A DNA stretch of 64,000 nucleotides from Paenibacillus polymyxa (lineage in GTDB: Bacteria > Bacillota > Bacilli > Paenibacillales > Paenibacillaceae): assembly GCF_018614975.1 (NCBI RefSeq), contig NZ_JAGGNR010000057.1, forward strand, positions 1 to 64,000, read 5' to 3'. The notes beneath the pieces are model-generated. The model was not told where the DNA came from. It was given only the letters and a program-made list of their open reading frames with translations, and made no database searches. Position numbers and translations under genes: made by a program. This document shows positions 1-9,217 of this stretch, in pieces (positions within the stretch are counted from its first letter, which is position 1; each line of letters starts with the position of its first letter).

Positions 1-345
1 TCGAGCCGGTTTCCCTTCGATCTCCTGAGTATACTTGGTTATCCATTTCGACAACACACTTTTGCTTGAAATATCATATTTTTCTGTTGCAGCAGATAAA
101 GATAGCTGACCAGACAAGACATCTCTGACCGCACCCAGCCTTATTTCCTCGGCGTATGTTTTCCACGTTTTCGATTCCTTTAACCCATCCGACCCATGTG
201 CTCTATATTTTCTGACCCAATCTTTGACTGAATTCTTGCTCACCCCAATGTGTTTAGCTTCCGAATTCGGATTGGATTGGAGTTCAAGGCAGCGCTGTAC
301 GGTGTGTAATTTGATTTCTAAAGAAATGGGACTTCTTTTAGACAT
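1..345 (-). CDS. IS3-family transposase OrfA (helix-turn-helix), partial
   Basis: The gene starts with ATG at 345 and runs off the window edge, so only the first 115 residues are visible. They contain two helix-turn-helix repeats: the first around residues 10-50 (IKLHTVQRCLE ... GVSKNSVKDWVRKYR) and the second around 65-110 (IRLGAVRDVL ... YDISSKSVLSKWITKY). This double HTH layout is typical of the IS150-like OrfA proteins, which bind the element's ends and are joined to the DDE catalytic OrfB by frameshifting. A GAGGGGAG ribosome binding site precedes the start. OrfB is not in the window, so activity cannot be judged. Confidence 0.85.
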   Translation of the reverse strand, partial: MSKRSPISLEIKLHTVQRCLELQSNPNSEAKHIGVSKNSVKDWVRKYRAHGSDGLKESKTWKTYAEEIRLGAVRDVLSGQLSLSAATEKYDISSKSVLSKWITKYTQEIEGKPAR

Positions 346-417
346 GAGAAAACTCCCCTCATAATAGACGTAGAAGTTTTGTTTTTTTCTACTGTCTACT
401 ATGGGGGGAGCATATCA
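1..417 (-). mobile_element. IS3-family insertion sequence, left end only
   Basis: The first 417 bases hold the 5' part of an insertion sequence whose remainder lies beyond the window edge. The minus strand begins TGATATGCTCCCC and ends (on the plus strand) in CA at about 417, the TG...CA ends expected of IS3 elements, followed inward by GTAGACAG and then the orfA start. The boundary is placed by this terminal motif; the target duplication cannot be checked because the other end is missing. The element stops only about 30 bases from the 3' end of the neighbouring methyltransferase gene. Confidence 0.75.
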
Positions 418-450
418 TTTCGTCAGAGGTAGAGCTTTTTGTTTTTGAGC

Positions 451-1428
451 TTACACACACAGCCAAATATGACGTATAAACGTTCCTTTTTGTACTGTTC
501 GGTACTCTTTTACCGTCCATCCTGCTTCCAACAAGTGCTCTTCTACCCACTCTGTGGAAACAATCACCGCCCGTTTTGCCAATCTGCGCAAACTCTCCAG
601 CATGGCTCGTTGCTCAGCATCTGTAAGTACAGAGCAGAGGTTATAGGGCATATCCAGAATTGCTGCATCATACAAATCTTGCAGTTCATTCATATTCCCC
701 AGTGTGATTCGATCTGAATCATATCCATAATGCGGCAGATTGATACGTGCACCTCGGACAGCCAGAGGATTCAGATCGTTACCTTTTGCATCAATTCCCA
801 TGGATAAAGCTTCAATGACAACCGTTCCCATACCGCAGCATGGATCAAGCAACCGATGGTTTTCCACTCTCGGAACAGCAATATTCACCAGTGCTCTGGC
901 GAGCGTGATGCCAAATCCAGTTGAGTAATTTTGCGGCTTCTGCCGATGAAATTGCCATGATCGATCCGCTTCTGTCCACTGACCCAAGATCCATTTTTCT
1001 CCTGTTCGGATTAGGCCGAAAGTCACCTTAGGTTGCTTCATCTGTGCCTTACCTTTAATGCACATGCCGACTTCTTTTTCCAGTTGACGAGACTTTGCAT
1101 AATCAGGGGCATGATCCCCTTCTTTCAGACAAACTACCTTAAATGTCTCTTCTGGCAACAGATGAATATCTCTGGCAAGAGGAAGCAGATCAGTCACGCT
1201 GCCCCCTTCGCCGATCACGTCCAGTCTGCCATGGATAAAAGGGCTACGTCCAGGTGGAATACATCGTTCGGACCACACATACGACCCCATTTCCATACGG
1301 ATCTCTGAACTCGGTTCAAGCAGTGTATTCAGCTCCAGCATGCATAATTCGCGCTCGTTCTCGTGGCAAGCAAAGGTGTAGAGGTGTTTCCCGGAAGTAG
1401 CGTGTGTACCCAGTGTTTCATCAGGCAA
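451..1428 (-). CDS. TRM11-like RNA methyltransferase (SAM-dependent)
   Basis: A 325-residue protein with the class I methyltransferase motif I DPCCGMGT at residues 195-202 and a motif IV DMPYN at 259-263. The [DN]-P-P-[YF]-like motif IV marks N-methyltransferases that modify an exocyclic amino group, and the combination is seen in TRM11/Trm-G10-like enzymes that methylate guanosine N2 in tRNA. The N-terminal ~180 residues would be the RNA-binding part. It stands alone: the IS end lies just beyond its stop and a 270-base gap precedes its start. The exact RNA substrate is inference; the SAM fold is clear. Confidence 0.8.
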   Translation of the reverse strand: MPDETLGTHATSGKHLYTFACHENERELCMLELNTLLEPSSEIRMEMGSYVWSERCIPPGRSPFIHGRLDVIGEGGSVTDLLPLARDIHLLPEETFKVVCLKEGDHAPDYAKSRQLEKEVGMCIKGKAQMKQPKVTFGLIRTGEKWILGQWTEADRSWQFHRQKPQNYSTGFGITLARALVNIAVPRVENHRLLDPCCGMGTVVIEALSMGIDAKGNDLNPLAVRGARINLPHYGYDSDRITLGNMNELQDLYDAAILDMPYNLCSVLTDAEQRAMLESLRRLAKRAVIVSTEWVEEHLLEAGWTVKEYRTVQKGTFIRHIWLCV

Positions 1429-1597
1429 AATCCTCCTCCCCTTCCTTCATTAATCATGTTTCTTCTATATAAATAGTAAGCTCATTGAAGACATATCAAA
1501 TACAACTAATACGTTAGCTTCAGGTAGTCATTGTATACAATGTTAGGCTCCTAGACAACTCTCCATTTCCTTGCACGTATCTATTTGGAAAGCAAAT

Positions 1598-1640
1598 AAA
1601 GTAAGGTGTTCCCATTGTTGAGGAACACCTTACTTTTTTT
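1598..1640 (-). terminator. Intrinsic terminator after the chemotaxis receptor gene
   Basis: A 14-bp stem (AAGTAAGGTGTTCC paired with GGAACACCTTACTT) with an 8-base loop and flanking A and T runs lies about 60 bases past the receptor stop codon. The T run is stronger on the plus strand, but the only gene ending here is the minus-strand receptor gene. Confidence 0.75.
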
Positions 1641-1699
1641 TGAGACTCTCACCAATCGCCGCCTGCGTGATTCCAGCTTCTTCTATTATAAGAAGAAGG

Positions 1700-3412
1700 T
1701 TATATTTTTAATTTTTCAATGGATGTAAGCAAATCTTCCGATAATTCTTTCAGACTTTGAATATTGCCGCTAATTGTCTCCATGGAACTTACCTGCTCTT
1801 CCGCCGATGCAGAGACTTCTTCCACACTCGCTGCCGATTGTTCCGAAACAGCGGAAATCTGCTGACTGAAATCATTCATTCGTCCGCTTACTTCCTGCAT
1901 GCCTGCCAGTCCATCAGTCATAGTGCTGATGACACCAACCATACCTTCCACCGATTCATTAATCGTACGGAAGAGTTGACCTGAAGCAAGCACATGTTCC
2001 TGACCCAGCTCGGTCTCCTGAACGCCCGTACGTAATTCCGCAACCACCCCTTGTGACTCCTGCTGAATATCCTCAGTAATCGCCGTGATCTCTTCAACCG
2101 ACGTCTGCACAGCCTCAGATAACTTCCTCACTTCTGATGCAACTACAGCGAACCCGCGTCCACTCTCTCCCGCACGCGCTGCCTCAATGGAGGCATTCAA
2201 TGCCAGCAGATTGGTTTGACGTGCGATGTCATGAATGACCTGAACCAGCTTGGATATATCTTCATTTTTACGATTCAATCGTTCCATCTTGTTCATGGAA
2301 GCAGAGACCGAACCGGAAATCTGTTGCATCTGCTGTACTGATTGTTCCATCGCCTTGCGACCATTCAACCCTTGCTCCAGTACAAGATCGGACATGACGC
2401 GCAACTGGCTGCCTTGTTCCGTATGATTCTGAATGTGATCATTCAAAGCTTCGACCGTTCGAGCTGATTCCACTGCTGTCTCTGCCTGGCTCTCTGCGGC
2501 CTTGGCTGACTCTTCCATGGTCACAGCAATTTGGCGACTACCAATCTTAACCTCTTCTGAGGATATTGCCAGTTCCCCACTTTGCAGATTGACAGCTTCC
2601 GCAATTCGTCTGACGCTCAGCACCATGGAAGTCAGGTTACCTTTCATGTCATTCACCGCTTTGGCCAGAACACCGACTTCATCCTCATGTTTGGTATGTA
2701 TGTCCTGAACATTCAATTGGCCTTCTGCAATCAGTTTCACCGCACTAATGACACGTAGCAGTGGTTTTACGACCTGTGAACGAATAATCGGAATGCTGAT
2801 CGCTGTAATAACAATCATGACAAGAACACCGATAATGATGATTAATCTACCATCCTGCACCGATCTGATTGTTTGAGCCGCCGCAAGATTGGACTGTTCC
2901 TGATTGTATTCCACGAGATAATCGAGATCAATTTGCATGTTGTCAAAGGAATCAGCACCTTTATCAGATACTTCCTTCGCCAGTTGTGTCTGACCCTCAT
3001 CACTCAGCTTGATCGATTGCATATTAATCTTGAGGTACGCTTCCCATTTGTTCTTGAACGCAGTCCAGTGTTCGAGCTCATCCGCAGACTTCTCCTGCTG
3101 ATCATAGATTTTAATCGCCTGCGTCGTTTCACGAATATACTTGGTACGCTCTTCTGACAAAAATGCCTTGTCTGTTTCATCCGCATCAAAGTGTCGATAA
3201 CTTAGTGACAGGACATGCTCTGTGGTATAGTTTAACCGGTTAATTTGCTGGATTGATGGCATCCAATTGTTCGTGATTTCATTGGTGCTGGATTCAATTG
3301 AATTCATCCGGGTGACAATCGTGACACTCAAAACAATTAAACAGAGGATTAACAAGTAGAACGCGATGCTGATACGCAGACCGATACTTTTGATCTTAAA
3401 TCTGCTGAACAT
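1700..3412 (-). CDS. Methyl-accepting chemotaxis protein
   Basis: A 570-residue membrane receptor. Transmembrane segment 1 is at about 11-34 and segment 2 at about 190-212; between them lies a ~155-residue extracytoplasmic four-helix-bundle ligand domain of the 4HB_MCP type. A HAMP domain follows (about 212-266), then the long cytoplasmic coiled coil. The conserved signalling tip is visible at 396-415 (IARQTNLLALNASIEAARAG), where CheA and CheW dock. The sequence AAEEQ-like methylation region is present near the C terminus (EEVSASAEEQVSSME). Ligand is unknown. The gene is monocistronic, ending at a hairpin terminator. Family identity is certain; the sensed compound cannot be told. Confidence 0.93.
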   Translation of the reverse strand: MFSRFKIKSIGLRISIAFYLLILCLIVLSVTIVTRMNSIESSTNEITNNWMPSIQQINRLNYTTEHVLSLSYRHFDADETDKAFLSEERTKYIRETTQAIKIYDQQEKSADELEHWTAFKNKWEAYLKINMQSIKLSDEGQTQLAKEVSDKGADSFDNMQIDLDYLVEYNQEQSNLAAAQTIRSVQDGRLIIIIGVLVMIVITAISIPIIRSQVVKPLLRVISAVKLIAEGQLNVQDIHTKHEDEVGVLAKAVNDMKGNLTSMVLSVRRIAEAVNLQSGELAISSEEVKIGSRQIAVTMEESAKAAESQAETAVESARTVEALNDHIQNHTEQGSQLRVMSDLVLEQGLNGRKAMEQSVQQMQQISGSVSASMNKMERLNRKNEDISKLVQVIHDIARQTNLLALNASIEAARAGESGRGFAVVASEVRKLSEAVQTSVEEITAITEDIQQESQGVVAELRTGVQETELGQEHVLASGQLFRTINESVEGMVGVISTMTDGLAGMQEVSGRMNDFSQQISAVSEQSAASVEEVSASAEEQVSSMETISGNIQSLKELSEDLLTSIEKLKI

Positions 3413-3603
3413 ATGATTTCCCCCTTGACCTCTTCGGTCATCCCGAATTCAGGTGCTTTTGTCATTGTTTTACCCTTCTTTTGAACTCTTGCCAAAAGAA
3501 CTTATCTATATTATATCGATAGGAAAATAGACGTAAAGTATTATAACATTATTTTGTTATTAAGATGCTTGATTTTGTAAAAGATTGTTGAATTTTAACA
3601 AAG

Positions 3604-3652
3604 TACAAAAAGAGCTGCAGCATACGGCAAAATCCCGTTTTACAGCTCTTCG
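3604..3652 (-). terminator. Intrinsic terminator after the LLM oxidoreductase gene
   Basis: On the minus strand an AAGAGCTG/CAGCTCTT stem with a ~25-base loop is followed by TTTTTGTA, 50 bases past the oxidoreductase stop. It would close the dgt-oxidoreductase transcript. Confidence 0.65.
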
Positions 3653-3700
3653 GTTTGTTTAGGTTTCAGCAGGCAGGCATTGGCATCCTAACGTAATAAG

Positions 3701-4726
3701 CTACTGCACAATCGCTGTCTCATGCTCAGCCAGCAATCGATAAGAATCCAGCCTGCGCTCATAATCTGGTCCCGCCGTAACGAGAAGCAACCGCTCCGCA
3801 TCCAGTCTTAGACTCACTTGTTGCAATTGACTCCATACCTGCTCAGGTGTACCTGCATAGTGCCGCGCCGCTTCGTTATGATCATCAGTAATAGCAGAAT
3901 CATTTGTGCGTGAGACCGAGACCGAGTCCGTGCCGGGATTCGGCTCGGTTGAATGTTCTTTTCCATCTGCCTTGCGTCTCTCCGCCATGTCACGACTCCA
4001 GGCCATAGCATCTGTCTCTGACTCGGCACACAATACGCTGACTGCCACCATAACTTCAGGCTCCTTCATAGTTGCACTGGGAATAAATCCTTCTCGGTAT
4101 CGCCTTACAGCCTCTGTACCATCGGCATCACTCATGAATTGACCAAAGACATAACCCATGCCAAACCGTGCCGCAAATTCGGCACTCTTCACGTTAGTTC
4201 CCAACATCCAGAGTGATAACGGAAGCTTGGGAATCGGACGAGCTGTCACGGGATGATCCTCGTACATGTAGCGGTCTTCGAGCAGTTCTGTGAGTGCTGC
4301 GAGTGATTCAGACAGCTTGGACACATGCTGCAAATAATTTCCACTGAGTGCCATCGTGGCATGAGGTCCACCGCCAGGAGCACGTCCGAGCCCAAGCTCA
4401 ATGCGCCCCGGATAGAGCGCAGCCAGCAGGCGGAACGACTCCGCAACCTTGAGCGGGCTATAATGCGGCAACAAGACCGCACCAGAGCCAAGTTGGATCG
4501 TTGTTGTCCTTGCTCCGATGTGCGATAACAGTACTTCGGGAGAGGCCGATGCCAGTTCAGCCATATCATGATGCTCTGATGTCCAGTATCGGGCGTATCC
4601 CCAAGCCTCGGCATGTTGCGCAAGTGTCACCGATTGTTGAAGTGCCTGTTCCGCCGTGGCATCGTTTAACCTTGGCACAAGGTCAAGTACGCCCAGACTC
4701 AACGTCTCACTCATTCGCTTAGCCAC
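3701..4726 (-). CDS. LLM-class flavin-dependent oxidoreductase
   Basis: A TIM-barrel flavin oxidoreductase of the bacterial luciferase-like monooxygenase family, close to the YceB/YhbW (MsnO8) group. Recognisable pieces are LGVLDLVPR at the first strand, RYWTSEHHDM, an IQLGSGAVLLPHYSPLKVAE segment and GRIELGLGRAPGG, which shape the FMN/F420 pocket. The start is placed at GTG 4726: a GGGAG motif sits about 9 bases ahead of it, whereas it abuts the upstream ATG at 4735 too closely. A small acidic and serine-rich insert around residues 235-270 (EPNPGTDSVSVS) is unusual. It follows dgt by about 30 bases and is probably co-transcribed with it. Substrate unknown. Confidence 0.85.
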   Translation of the reverse strand: MAKRMSETLSLGVLDLVPRLNDATAEQALQQSVTLAQHAEAWGYARYWTSEHHDMAELASASPEVLLSHIGARTTTIQLGSGAVLLPHYSPLKVAESFRLLAALYPGRIELGLGRAPGGGPHATMALSGNYLQHVSKLSESLAALTELLEDRYMYEDHPVTARPIPKLPLSLWMLGTNVKSAEFAARFGMGYVFGQFMSDADGTEAVRRYREGFIPSATMKEPEVMVAVSVLCAESETDAMAWSRDMAERRKADGKEHSTEPNPGTDSVSVSRTNDSAITDDHNEAARHYAGTPEQVWSQLQQVSLRLDAERLLLVTAGPDYERRLDSYRLLAEHETAIVQ

Positions 4727-4756
4727 GCGTCTCATCTCCCTTTATATCGGTTAATT

Positions 4757-6172
4757 TTAATCCAGATCGTAGATCGAACCCACCTTCAGACCGTAGAGTT
4801 CATTGTATATTTTCTCGGCAAATGCATCCGTCATTCCTGCGATATAATCGATCACCATGTGTTCCCAAGTCCAGATCGGCTGGGCTTTGGCTTGATCTTT
4901 CTCATACCGCTGCAGCCAGTCGGATGGAATAATGGATTTGGACGTTTCCGGATCGAGAAATGCATCCCATAATCGCTTAATCATCCACTCACTGCGTTTC
5001 TGTAGCCGCTGTACACGCAGGTCACGAATCATGGTCACCCAGGCAAAACTCTTGAGCACACTCACCGTACGCAGCATATCGAGGTCTTCAGCCCCTTCAC
5101 GGACAAAAGTTACCTTCTTCCAGTCGCCGTCGTTAATAACGCCCAGGCTGCCTACAAAAAAGCTCACCCAGTAGGCCTTCACTTCACGGCGAGTACGCGA
5201 GTAATCATGCTCGCAGAACGGCATCTTCTCATTCCAGATGCGCAGGAACGAAGTGAGGACCTCTTCTACCTTTTGCCCAATCGCTTCTCGGGTCCATCCG
5301 TTCCAGAACAGATCCTCCAGCGTTGTAATCTTATCCACAATCAGTCGATTCACATGCGGATCTTGCAGGAAATGCTCATGTACTTCAATTTTTCCTGCTT
5401 TGATGCCATCCTCCAGGTCATGCGAGGAGTACGCAATATCGTCGCAGAGGTCCATCAACTGTGCTTCCAGTGTCTTCTTGCCTGCCGGCACGTTCCAGCG
5501 ATCACGGATCTCCCGAATATATTGCCACTCATGATGATACATGCCTTTTTTGCTCTCTGTCCCAGGGTACGGATACTTGTTGATTCCTAGTAATACCGCA
5601 TCAGACAGGTTCAATCCGTCGATATCTTCACGCTTCTCCAAGTGCATAATGAGACGGAAGTTGTGCGCATTGCCTTCAAAATGCTCGTATTTCCGTTTTA
5701 GCTCGGCACGGACTTCAGACTCGACCTTGGGAACTTTGGCGCTGCGGCTTTTCTTCATGATTTTCTTAGCCTCGGTGTTAATGAGGTCATCCAGAATACC
5801 ATCTAATACTTCTTCACCTTTATGTCCAAACGGCGGATGACCAAAATCATGTGCGATCGCAGCGCACTCCACCACTTCTGAATCAATGATCAGGCCGGGG
5901 TTGTCCGCGCGGTCCCAGTCTACCTCAGGAAAACGGCGAATCAAACTTCGGGCAGCCTCTCGTGCAATCTGTGCCACCTCCAGGGAATGGGTCAAGCGAG
6001 TACGATAATAATCCCCCGTTCCTGCGCCAAACACCTGCGATTTGCCCTGTAACCGACGGAAGGTCGGTGAATGAATGAGTCTCGAATAGTCCCGTTCATA
6101 CGCTGCACGAGATCCATCCAATTTGGTTAATTCAGGATATTGTCTATGTTCTCTCAGATCGTTCCATTGCAT
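4757..6172 (-). CDS. dgt: dGTPase / HD-domain deoxynucleoside triphosphate triphosphohydrolase
   Basis: A 471-residue HD-domain enzyme that splits dGTP (or other dNTPs) into nucleoside and triphosphate. The metal-binding histidine of RLTHS is at 62, and the HD pair is in AIAHDFGHPPFGH at about 106-118; a third conserved stretch, DDIAYSSHDLEDG, supplies the distal aspartate. The start at 6172 (MQWNDL) is chosen because AGGAG stands 8 bases upstream, although the frame stays open for 30 more codons. Length and motif order match the dGTPase family. Probably co-transcribed with the downstream LLM oxidoreductase. Confidence 0.93.
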   Translation of the reverse strand: MQWNDLREHRQYPELTKLDGSRAAYERDYSRLIHSPTFRRLQGKSQVFGAGTGDYYRTRLTHSLEVAQIAREAARSLIRRFPEVDWDRADNPGLIIDSEVVECAAIAHDFGHPPFGHKGEEVLDGILDDLINTEAKKIMKKSRSAKVPKVESEVRAELKRKYEHFEGNAHNFRLIMHLEKREDIDGLNLSDAVLLGINKYPYPGTESKKGMYHHEWQYIREIRDRWNVPAGKKTLEAQLMDLCDDIAYSSHDLEDGIKAGKIEVHEHFLQDPHVNRLIVDKITTLEDLFWNGWTREAIGQKVEEVLTSFLRIWNEKMPFCEHDYSRTRREVKAYWVSFFVGSLGVINDGDWKKVTFVREGAEDLDMLRTVSVLKSFAWVTMIRDLRVQRLQKRSEWMIKRLWDAFLDPETSKSIIPSDWLQRYEKDQAKAQPIWTWEHMVIDYIAGMTDAFAEKIYNELYGLKVGSIYDLD

Positions 6173-6410
6173 GGGGATCACTCCTAGCCGACTGTCTCTA
6201 TTTTGAGTGATTATACACAACATCTGTGGTTTCGAAAAGTAAAACCTGTCTGCGATTGTCATCTCTTCTTACATCAACTTGTGATGAACAGTCATCTTCT
6301 CTTATTATACCCTGCCAGACTATCATCCGTGCATCTAAATGACAATGATTCATATTGAACTCACACTATCGTGACTTATGACCAAAAAAGTGCCTAATAC
6401 AGTTTGCGTG

Positions 6411-6550
6411 GCCGTTCCGGTTACGGATCGTTCTTATGATCGCTGTTATTCCCAAATTTCTTTGATTCCCATTAAAAAGGGAGAAATTCGGGAATAAAGG
6501 CGAACGCTTCGCTTCTTCAGAATTGATTCCGTCCCCTCCCCGTTGTGGGT
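6411..6550 (+). repeat. Palindromic MITE-like repeat, copy A
   Basis: About 140 bases with the family core TGATCGCTGTTAT ... GGGAATAAAGGCGAACG and the right-hand motif CGCTTCTTCAGAA. It belongs, with copy E (38125-38262, reverse orientation), to a subfamily whose left part reads GCCGTTCCGG and GGATCGTTCTT. The intergenic space 6173-6714 is otherwise empty except for the htpG terminator. Confidence 0.75.
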
Positions 6551-6551
6551 A

Positions 6552-6592
6552 AAAAAAAACAAAAACCGACAGGACGGAAATGCCCTGTCGGA
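6552..6592 (-). terminator. Intrinsic terminator of htpG
   Basis: On the minus strand CCGACAGG pairs with CCTGTCGG around an ACGGAAATG-type loop and is followed by TTTTTGTTTTTTTTT, about 120 bases past the htpG stop. A strong, unambiguous rho-independent terminator. Confidence 0.88.
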
Positions 6593-6714
6593 TGAATATG
6601 GTGGATGCAGCGTTGCGATTTAGCTACTAAACTTAATATTCACACAGTATACTCTTGAAGCTACGTGAATTTTTGCATCAAGGATGTATTATCGCACCCT
6701 TGTACGCCGGAAGT

Positions 6715-8595
6715 TTACACCATAACCTTACAGATATCGTTGGTGAACTCTACTGGATCTTGAATTGGCAGTCCTTCGATTAACAATGCCTGATGGTACA
6801 GCAGGCTTGTGTAAAGGTTCAGTTTTTCCTGATCCTGCGCGAAAGCGTCTTTCAACGATTTAAAGACATCGTGATTCACGTTGATTTCCAGCACTTTGTC
6901 GGCTTGTACGTTTTCGCTGTTCGGCATAGCTTTCAGGATTTTCTCCATTTCAATCGTCAATTCACCTTCGGTGGACAAACATACCGGGTGGCTTCTGAGA
7001 CGTTTGGAAGCTTTAACGGCTTTGACTTTACCCGCCAATTGAGCTTGCATCGCTTCAAACAGCTCTTTGTTGTCGTTGTCCTGAGCGTCCGTTTCTTCTT
7101 TGTCCGCGCTATCTTCGATACCCAGGTCACCACTGGAGATGGATTTGAATTCTTTCTCCTTATAGTTCGTGATCATTTTGATTGCAAACTCGTCGATGTC
7201 ATCGGTAAAGTACAATACTTCGTACCCTTTCTCAAGAACACCCTCGATCTGTGGCAGCTTCTCAATACGGCTAATCGATTCACCAGATGCATAGTAGATA
7301 TACTTCTGATCTTCCGGCATTCTGGAGACGTACTCGTCCAGACTCACGAGTTTGCTCTCTTTGGAAGACGTGAACAACAGCAGATCCTGCAATGTATCCT
7401 TATTCACACCATAGTCGCTGTATACACCATATTTCAATTGACGACCAAACGCTTGGTAGAACTTCTCGTAGTTCTCACGCTCGTCCTTCAACAGGCTTTG
7501 CAGTTGGCTCTTGATTTTGTTCTTAATGTTCTTCGCGATCAGGCTAAGCTGACGGTCATGTTGCAACATCTCACGGGAGATGTTCAGGGACAGGTCTTCG
7601 GAATCCACCATACCTTTGACAAATCCGAAGTAATCCGGCAACAGATCTCCACATTTATCCATGATCAATACACCGTTGGAGTAGAGCTCAAGGCCTTTTT
7701 CATACTCTTTCGTATAGTAGTCAAACGGCGTATTCTCCGGGATAAACAGGATTGCATTGTATACCACAGCGCCATCCGCGCTAATGTGTACATGTTTGAG
7801 CGGTTTGTCAAAACCGTAGCGTTTTTCCATATAGAAGTTATTGTAGTCTTCTTCGGTCAATTCGCTTTTATTTTTACGCCAGATCGGCACCATGCTGTTC
7901 ACGGTTTGTTCTTCTTGGTATTCCTCGAACTCATTCTCCGTGCCCTCTTTCGGACGTTGACCCGTTACATCCATCTTGATCGGGTAGCGAATGAAGTCGG
8001 AGTATTTCTTGATGATGGATCTCAGGCGGTACTCTTCCAAAAATTCGTCATACGAATCTTCTTCGGTATTTTCTTTGATTGTCAGGACGATCTCTGTACC
8101 TACGGAATCTTTCTCAGCTGGCGTAATCGTGTAACCATCCGCGCCTTCGGACTCCCACTTCCAGGCCTCGTCGCTGCCCAGCGTTTTACTTGTTACGGTC
8201 AGCTTGTCCGCCACCATAAATGCCGAGTAGAAACCAACCCCGAATTGTCCGATGATGTTATGGCCGTCTTTGGCCTCATTTTCCTTCTTGAACGCCAGGG
8301 AACCACTCTTCGCGATAACCCCCAGATTATTCTCCAGCTCTTCCTGCGTCATCCCGATTCCGGTATCTGTCAGTGTGAGCGTGCGGTTTTCTTTGTCAAT
8401 CGTGAGCTTGATGAAGTAGTCCTCTTTGTTGAAAACGAGCGAATCGTCCGTCAGTGCTCTGTAATATATCTTGTCAATGGCGTCACTGGAGTTGGAGATC
8501 AATTCTCTCAAAAAGATTTCTCTTTGGGTGTAAATGGAGTTGATCATCATATCCAGCAAACGTTTGGATTCTGCCTGGAATTCTTTTTTAGCCAT
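6715..8595 (-). CDS. htpG: Molecular chaperone HtpG (Hsp90)
   Basis: A 626-residue Hsp90-family ATP-dependent chaperone of the cytoplasm. The N-terminal GHKL ATPase shows REIFLRELISNSSDAIDK (about 24-41), the nucleotide-binding DTGIGMT loop and the GQFGVGFYSAFMVAD motif; the middle domain carries SLNISREMLQHDR. The length is full for bacterial HtpG. The start MAKKEF at 8595 follows AAAGGAG with an 11-base spacing; a start seven codons upstream is also possible. It is followed by its own terminator and preceded by an unusually long leader downstream of a CIRCE operator, implying HrcA control of heat-shock induction. Confidence 0.97.
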   Translation of the reverse strand: MAKKEFQAESKRLLDMMINSIYTQREIFLRELISNSSDAIDKIYYRALTDDSLVFNKEDYFIKLTIDKENRTLTLTDTGIGMTQEELENNLGVIAKSGSLAFKKENEAKDGHNIIGQFGVGFYSAFMVADKLTVTSKTLGSDEAWKWESEGADGYTITPAEKDSVGTEIVLTIKENTEEDSYDEFLEEYRLRSIIKKYSDFIRYPIKMDVTGQRPKEGTENEFEEYQEEQTVNSMVPIWRKNKSELTEEDYNNFYMEKRYGFDKPLKHVHISADGAVVYNAILFIPENTPFDYYTKEYEKGLELYSNGVLIMDKCGDLLPDYFGFVKGMVDSEDLSLNISREMLQHDRQLSLIAKNIKNKIKSQLQSLLKDERENYEKFYQAFGRQLKYGVYSDYGVNKDTLQDLLLFTSSKESKLVSLDEYVSRMPEDQKYIYYASGESISRIEKLPQIEGVLEKGYEVLYFTDDIDEFAIKMITNYKEKEFKSISSGDLGIEDSADKEETDAQDNDNKELFEAMQAQLAGKVKAVKASKRLRSHPVCLSTEGELTIEMEKILKAMPNSENVQADKVLEINVNHDVFKSLKDAFAQDQEKLNLYTSLLYHQALLIEGLPIQDPVEFTNDICKVMV

Positions 8596-8974
8596 GAGTG
8601 GTTGGACTCCTTTCAAATTTGGATATCGAATGATTTGATCGAAAATAGAAGTAAATCCTTGAGTATTTCATGCAAAATGCTACGCTGTTAGAAAACATTC
8701 AAATCGCTTGTTCCTCTAATTATGATTCCCTTTTCAAACAACGCTAACGCTTCTACAGAATCGATTCCGTACCCTGCACTACCGAGGTGTTCTGACAAAC
8801 AACTTGATAGCGCTGAGACATTATAAAATGGGAAAATCCATGGGTATGAGGTATATTTCGATTTCAGCAAATCTTTTCTAGCAACTTCACTCGCATGTAA
8901 ACCCAAGGTGAACTTTACCTATTTTCAAAAACAGAATCATTCCATATGTAGTCGTATCGTAAAAACATCATTTG
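8596..8974 (-). other. Long untranslated leader of htpG with a decayed repeat
   Basis: About 380 bases separate the CIRCE site from the htpG start. Around 8690-8780 the sequence keeps scattered pieces of the dispersed repeat family (AATCGCTTG, GCTAACGCTTCTACAGAATCGATTCCGT), suggesting an old degraded copy. A 72-codon open frame at 8688-8906 has no convincing ribosome binding site or family likeness and is not called a gene. Confidence 0.45.
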
Positions 8975-9042
8975 TTAGCACTCTAATGATCGGAGTGCTA
9001 AACCCTTCCTTTTATATAACATATGGGAAAATTGGGTGTCAA
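8975..9042 (-). promoter_or_regulatory. Sigma-A promoter with CIRCE operator (HrcA site) for htpG
   Basis: Reading the minus strand, -35 TTGACA (9042-9037), a 17-base spacer and -10 TTATAT (9019-9014) are followed by a perfect CIRCE inverted repeat TTAGCACTC-N9-GAGTGCTAA at 8975-9001. CIRCE is the binding site of the heat-shock repressor HrcA. The only gene downstream in this direction is htpG; nothing lies downstream on the other strand. Confidence 0.92.
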
Positions 9043-9127
9043 TACGCAGGCGGTTATTTTAACAAAAAGATCGAATAACCCTTCTATTTTAACACATCAC
9101 CAATCATTTTAACGTAATCCCGCAGGT

Positions 9128-9164
9128 AAAACAAAAGCCGCCTCGAACCAAAGTTCGAAACGGC
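9128..9164 (-). terminator. Intrinsic terminator of the peptide ABC operon
   Basis: A 12-bp stem (GCCGtTTCGAAC with GTTCGAGGCGGC on the minus strand) followed by TTTTGTTTT lies about 55 bases after the DppC-like stop codon. Confidence 0.85.
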
Positions 9165-9217
9165 ATGGGGAAATATAGTAATGTGTCCGTTGGTATAGTG
9201 GCTAGAGTTTGAAAATT

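Noticed and set aside
6793..8691. A 632-codon open frame opposite htpG
   Set aside because: It is the antisense shadow of htpG; the minus-strand protein matches Hsp90 throughout and the plus frame has no ribosome binding site or family features.
8688..8906. 72-codon frame in the htpG leader, perhaps a small heat-shock gene under CIRCE
   Set aside because: No ribosome binding site, no family likeness, and it overlaps remnants of the dispersed repeat.
9186..9215. TCCGTTGGTATAGTGGCTAG, which resembles the D-arm of a tRNA
   Set aside because: No acceptor, anticodon or T arm follows; it cannot fold into a tRNA and no mobile element boundary is seen there.
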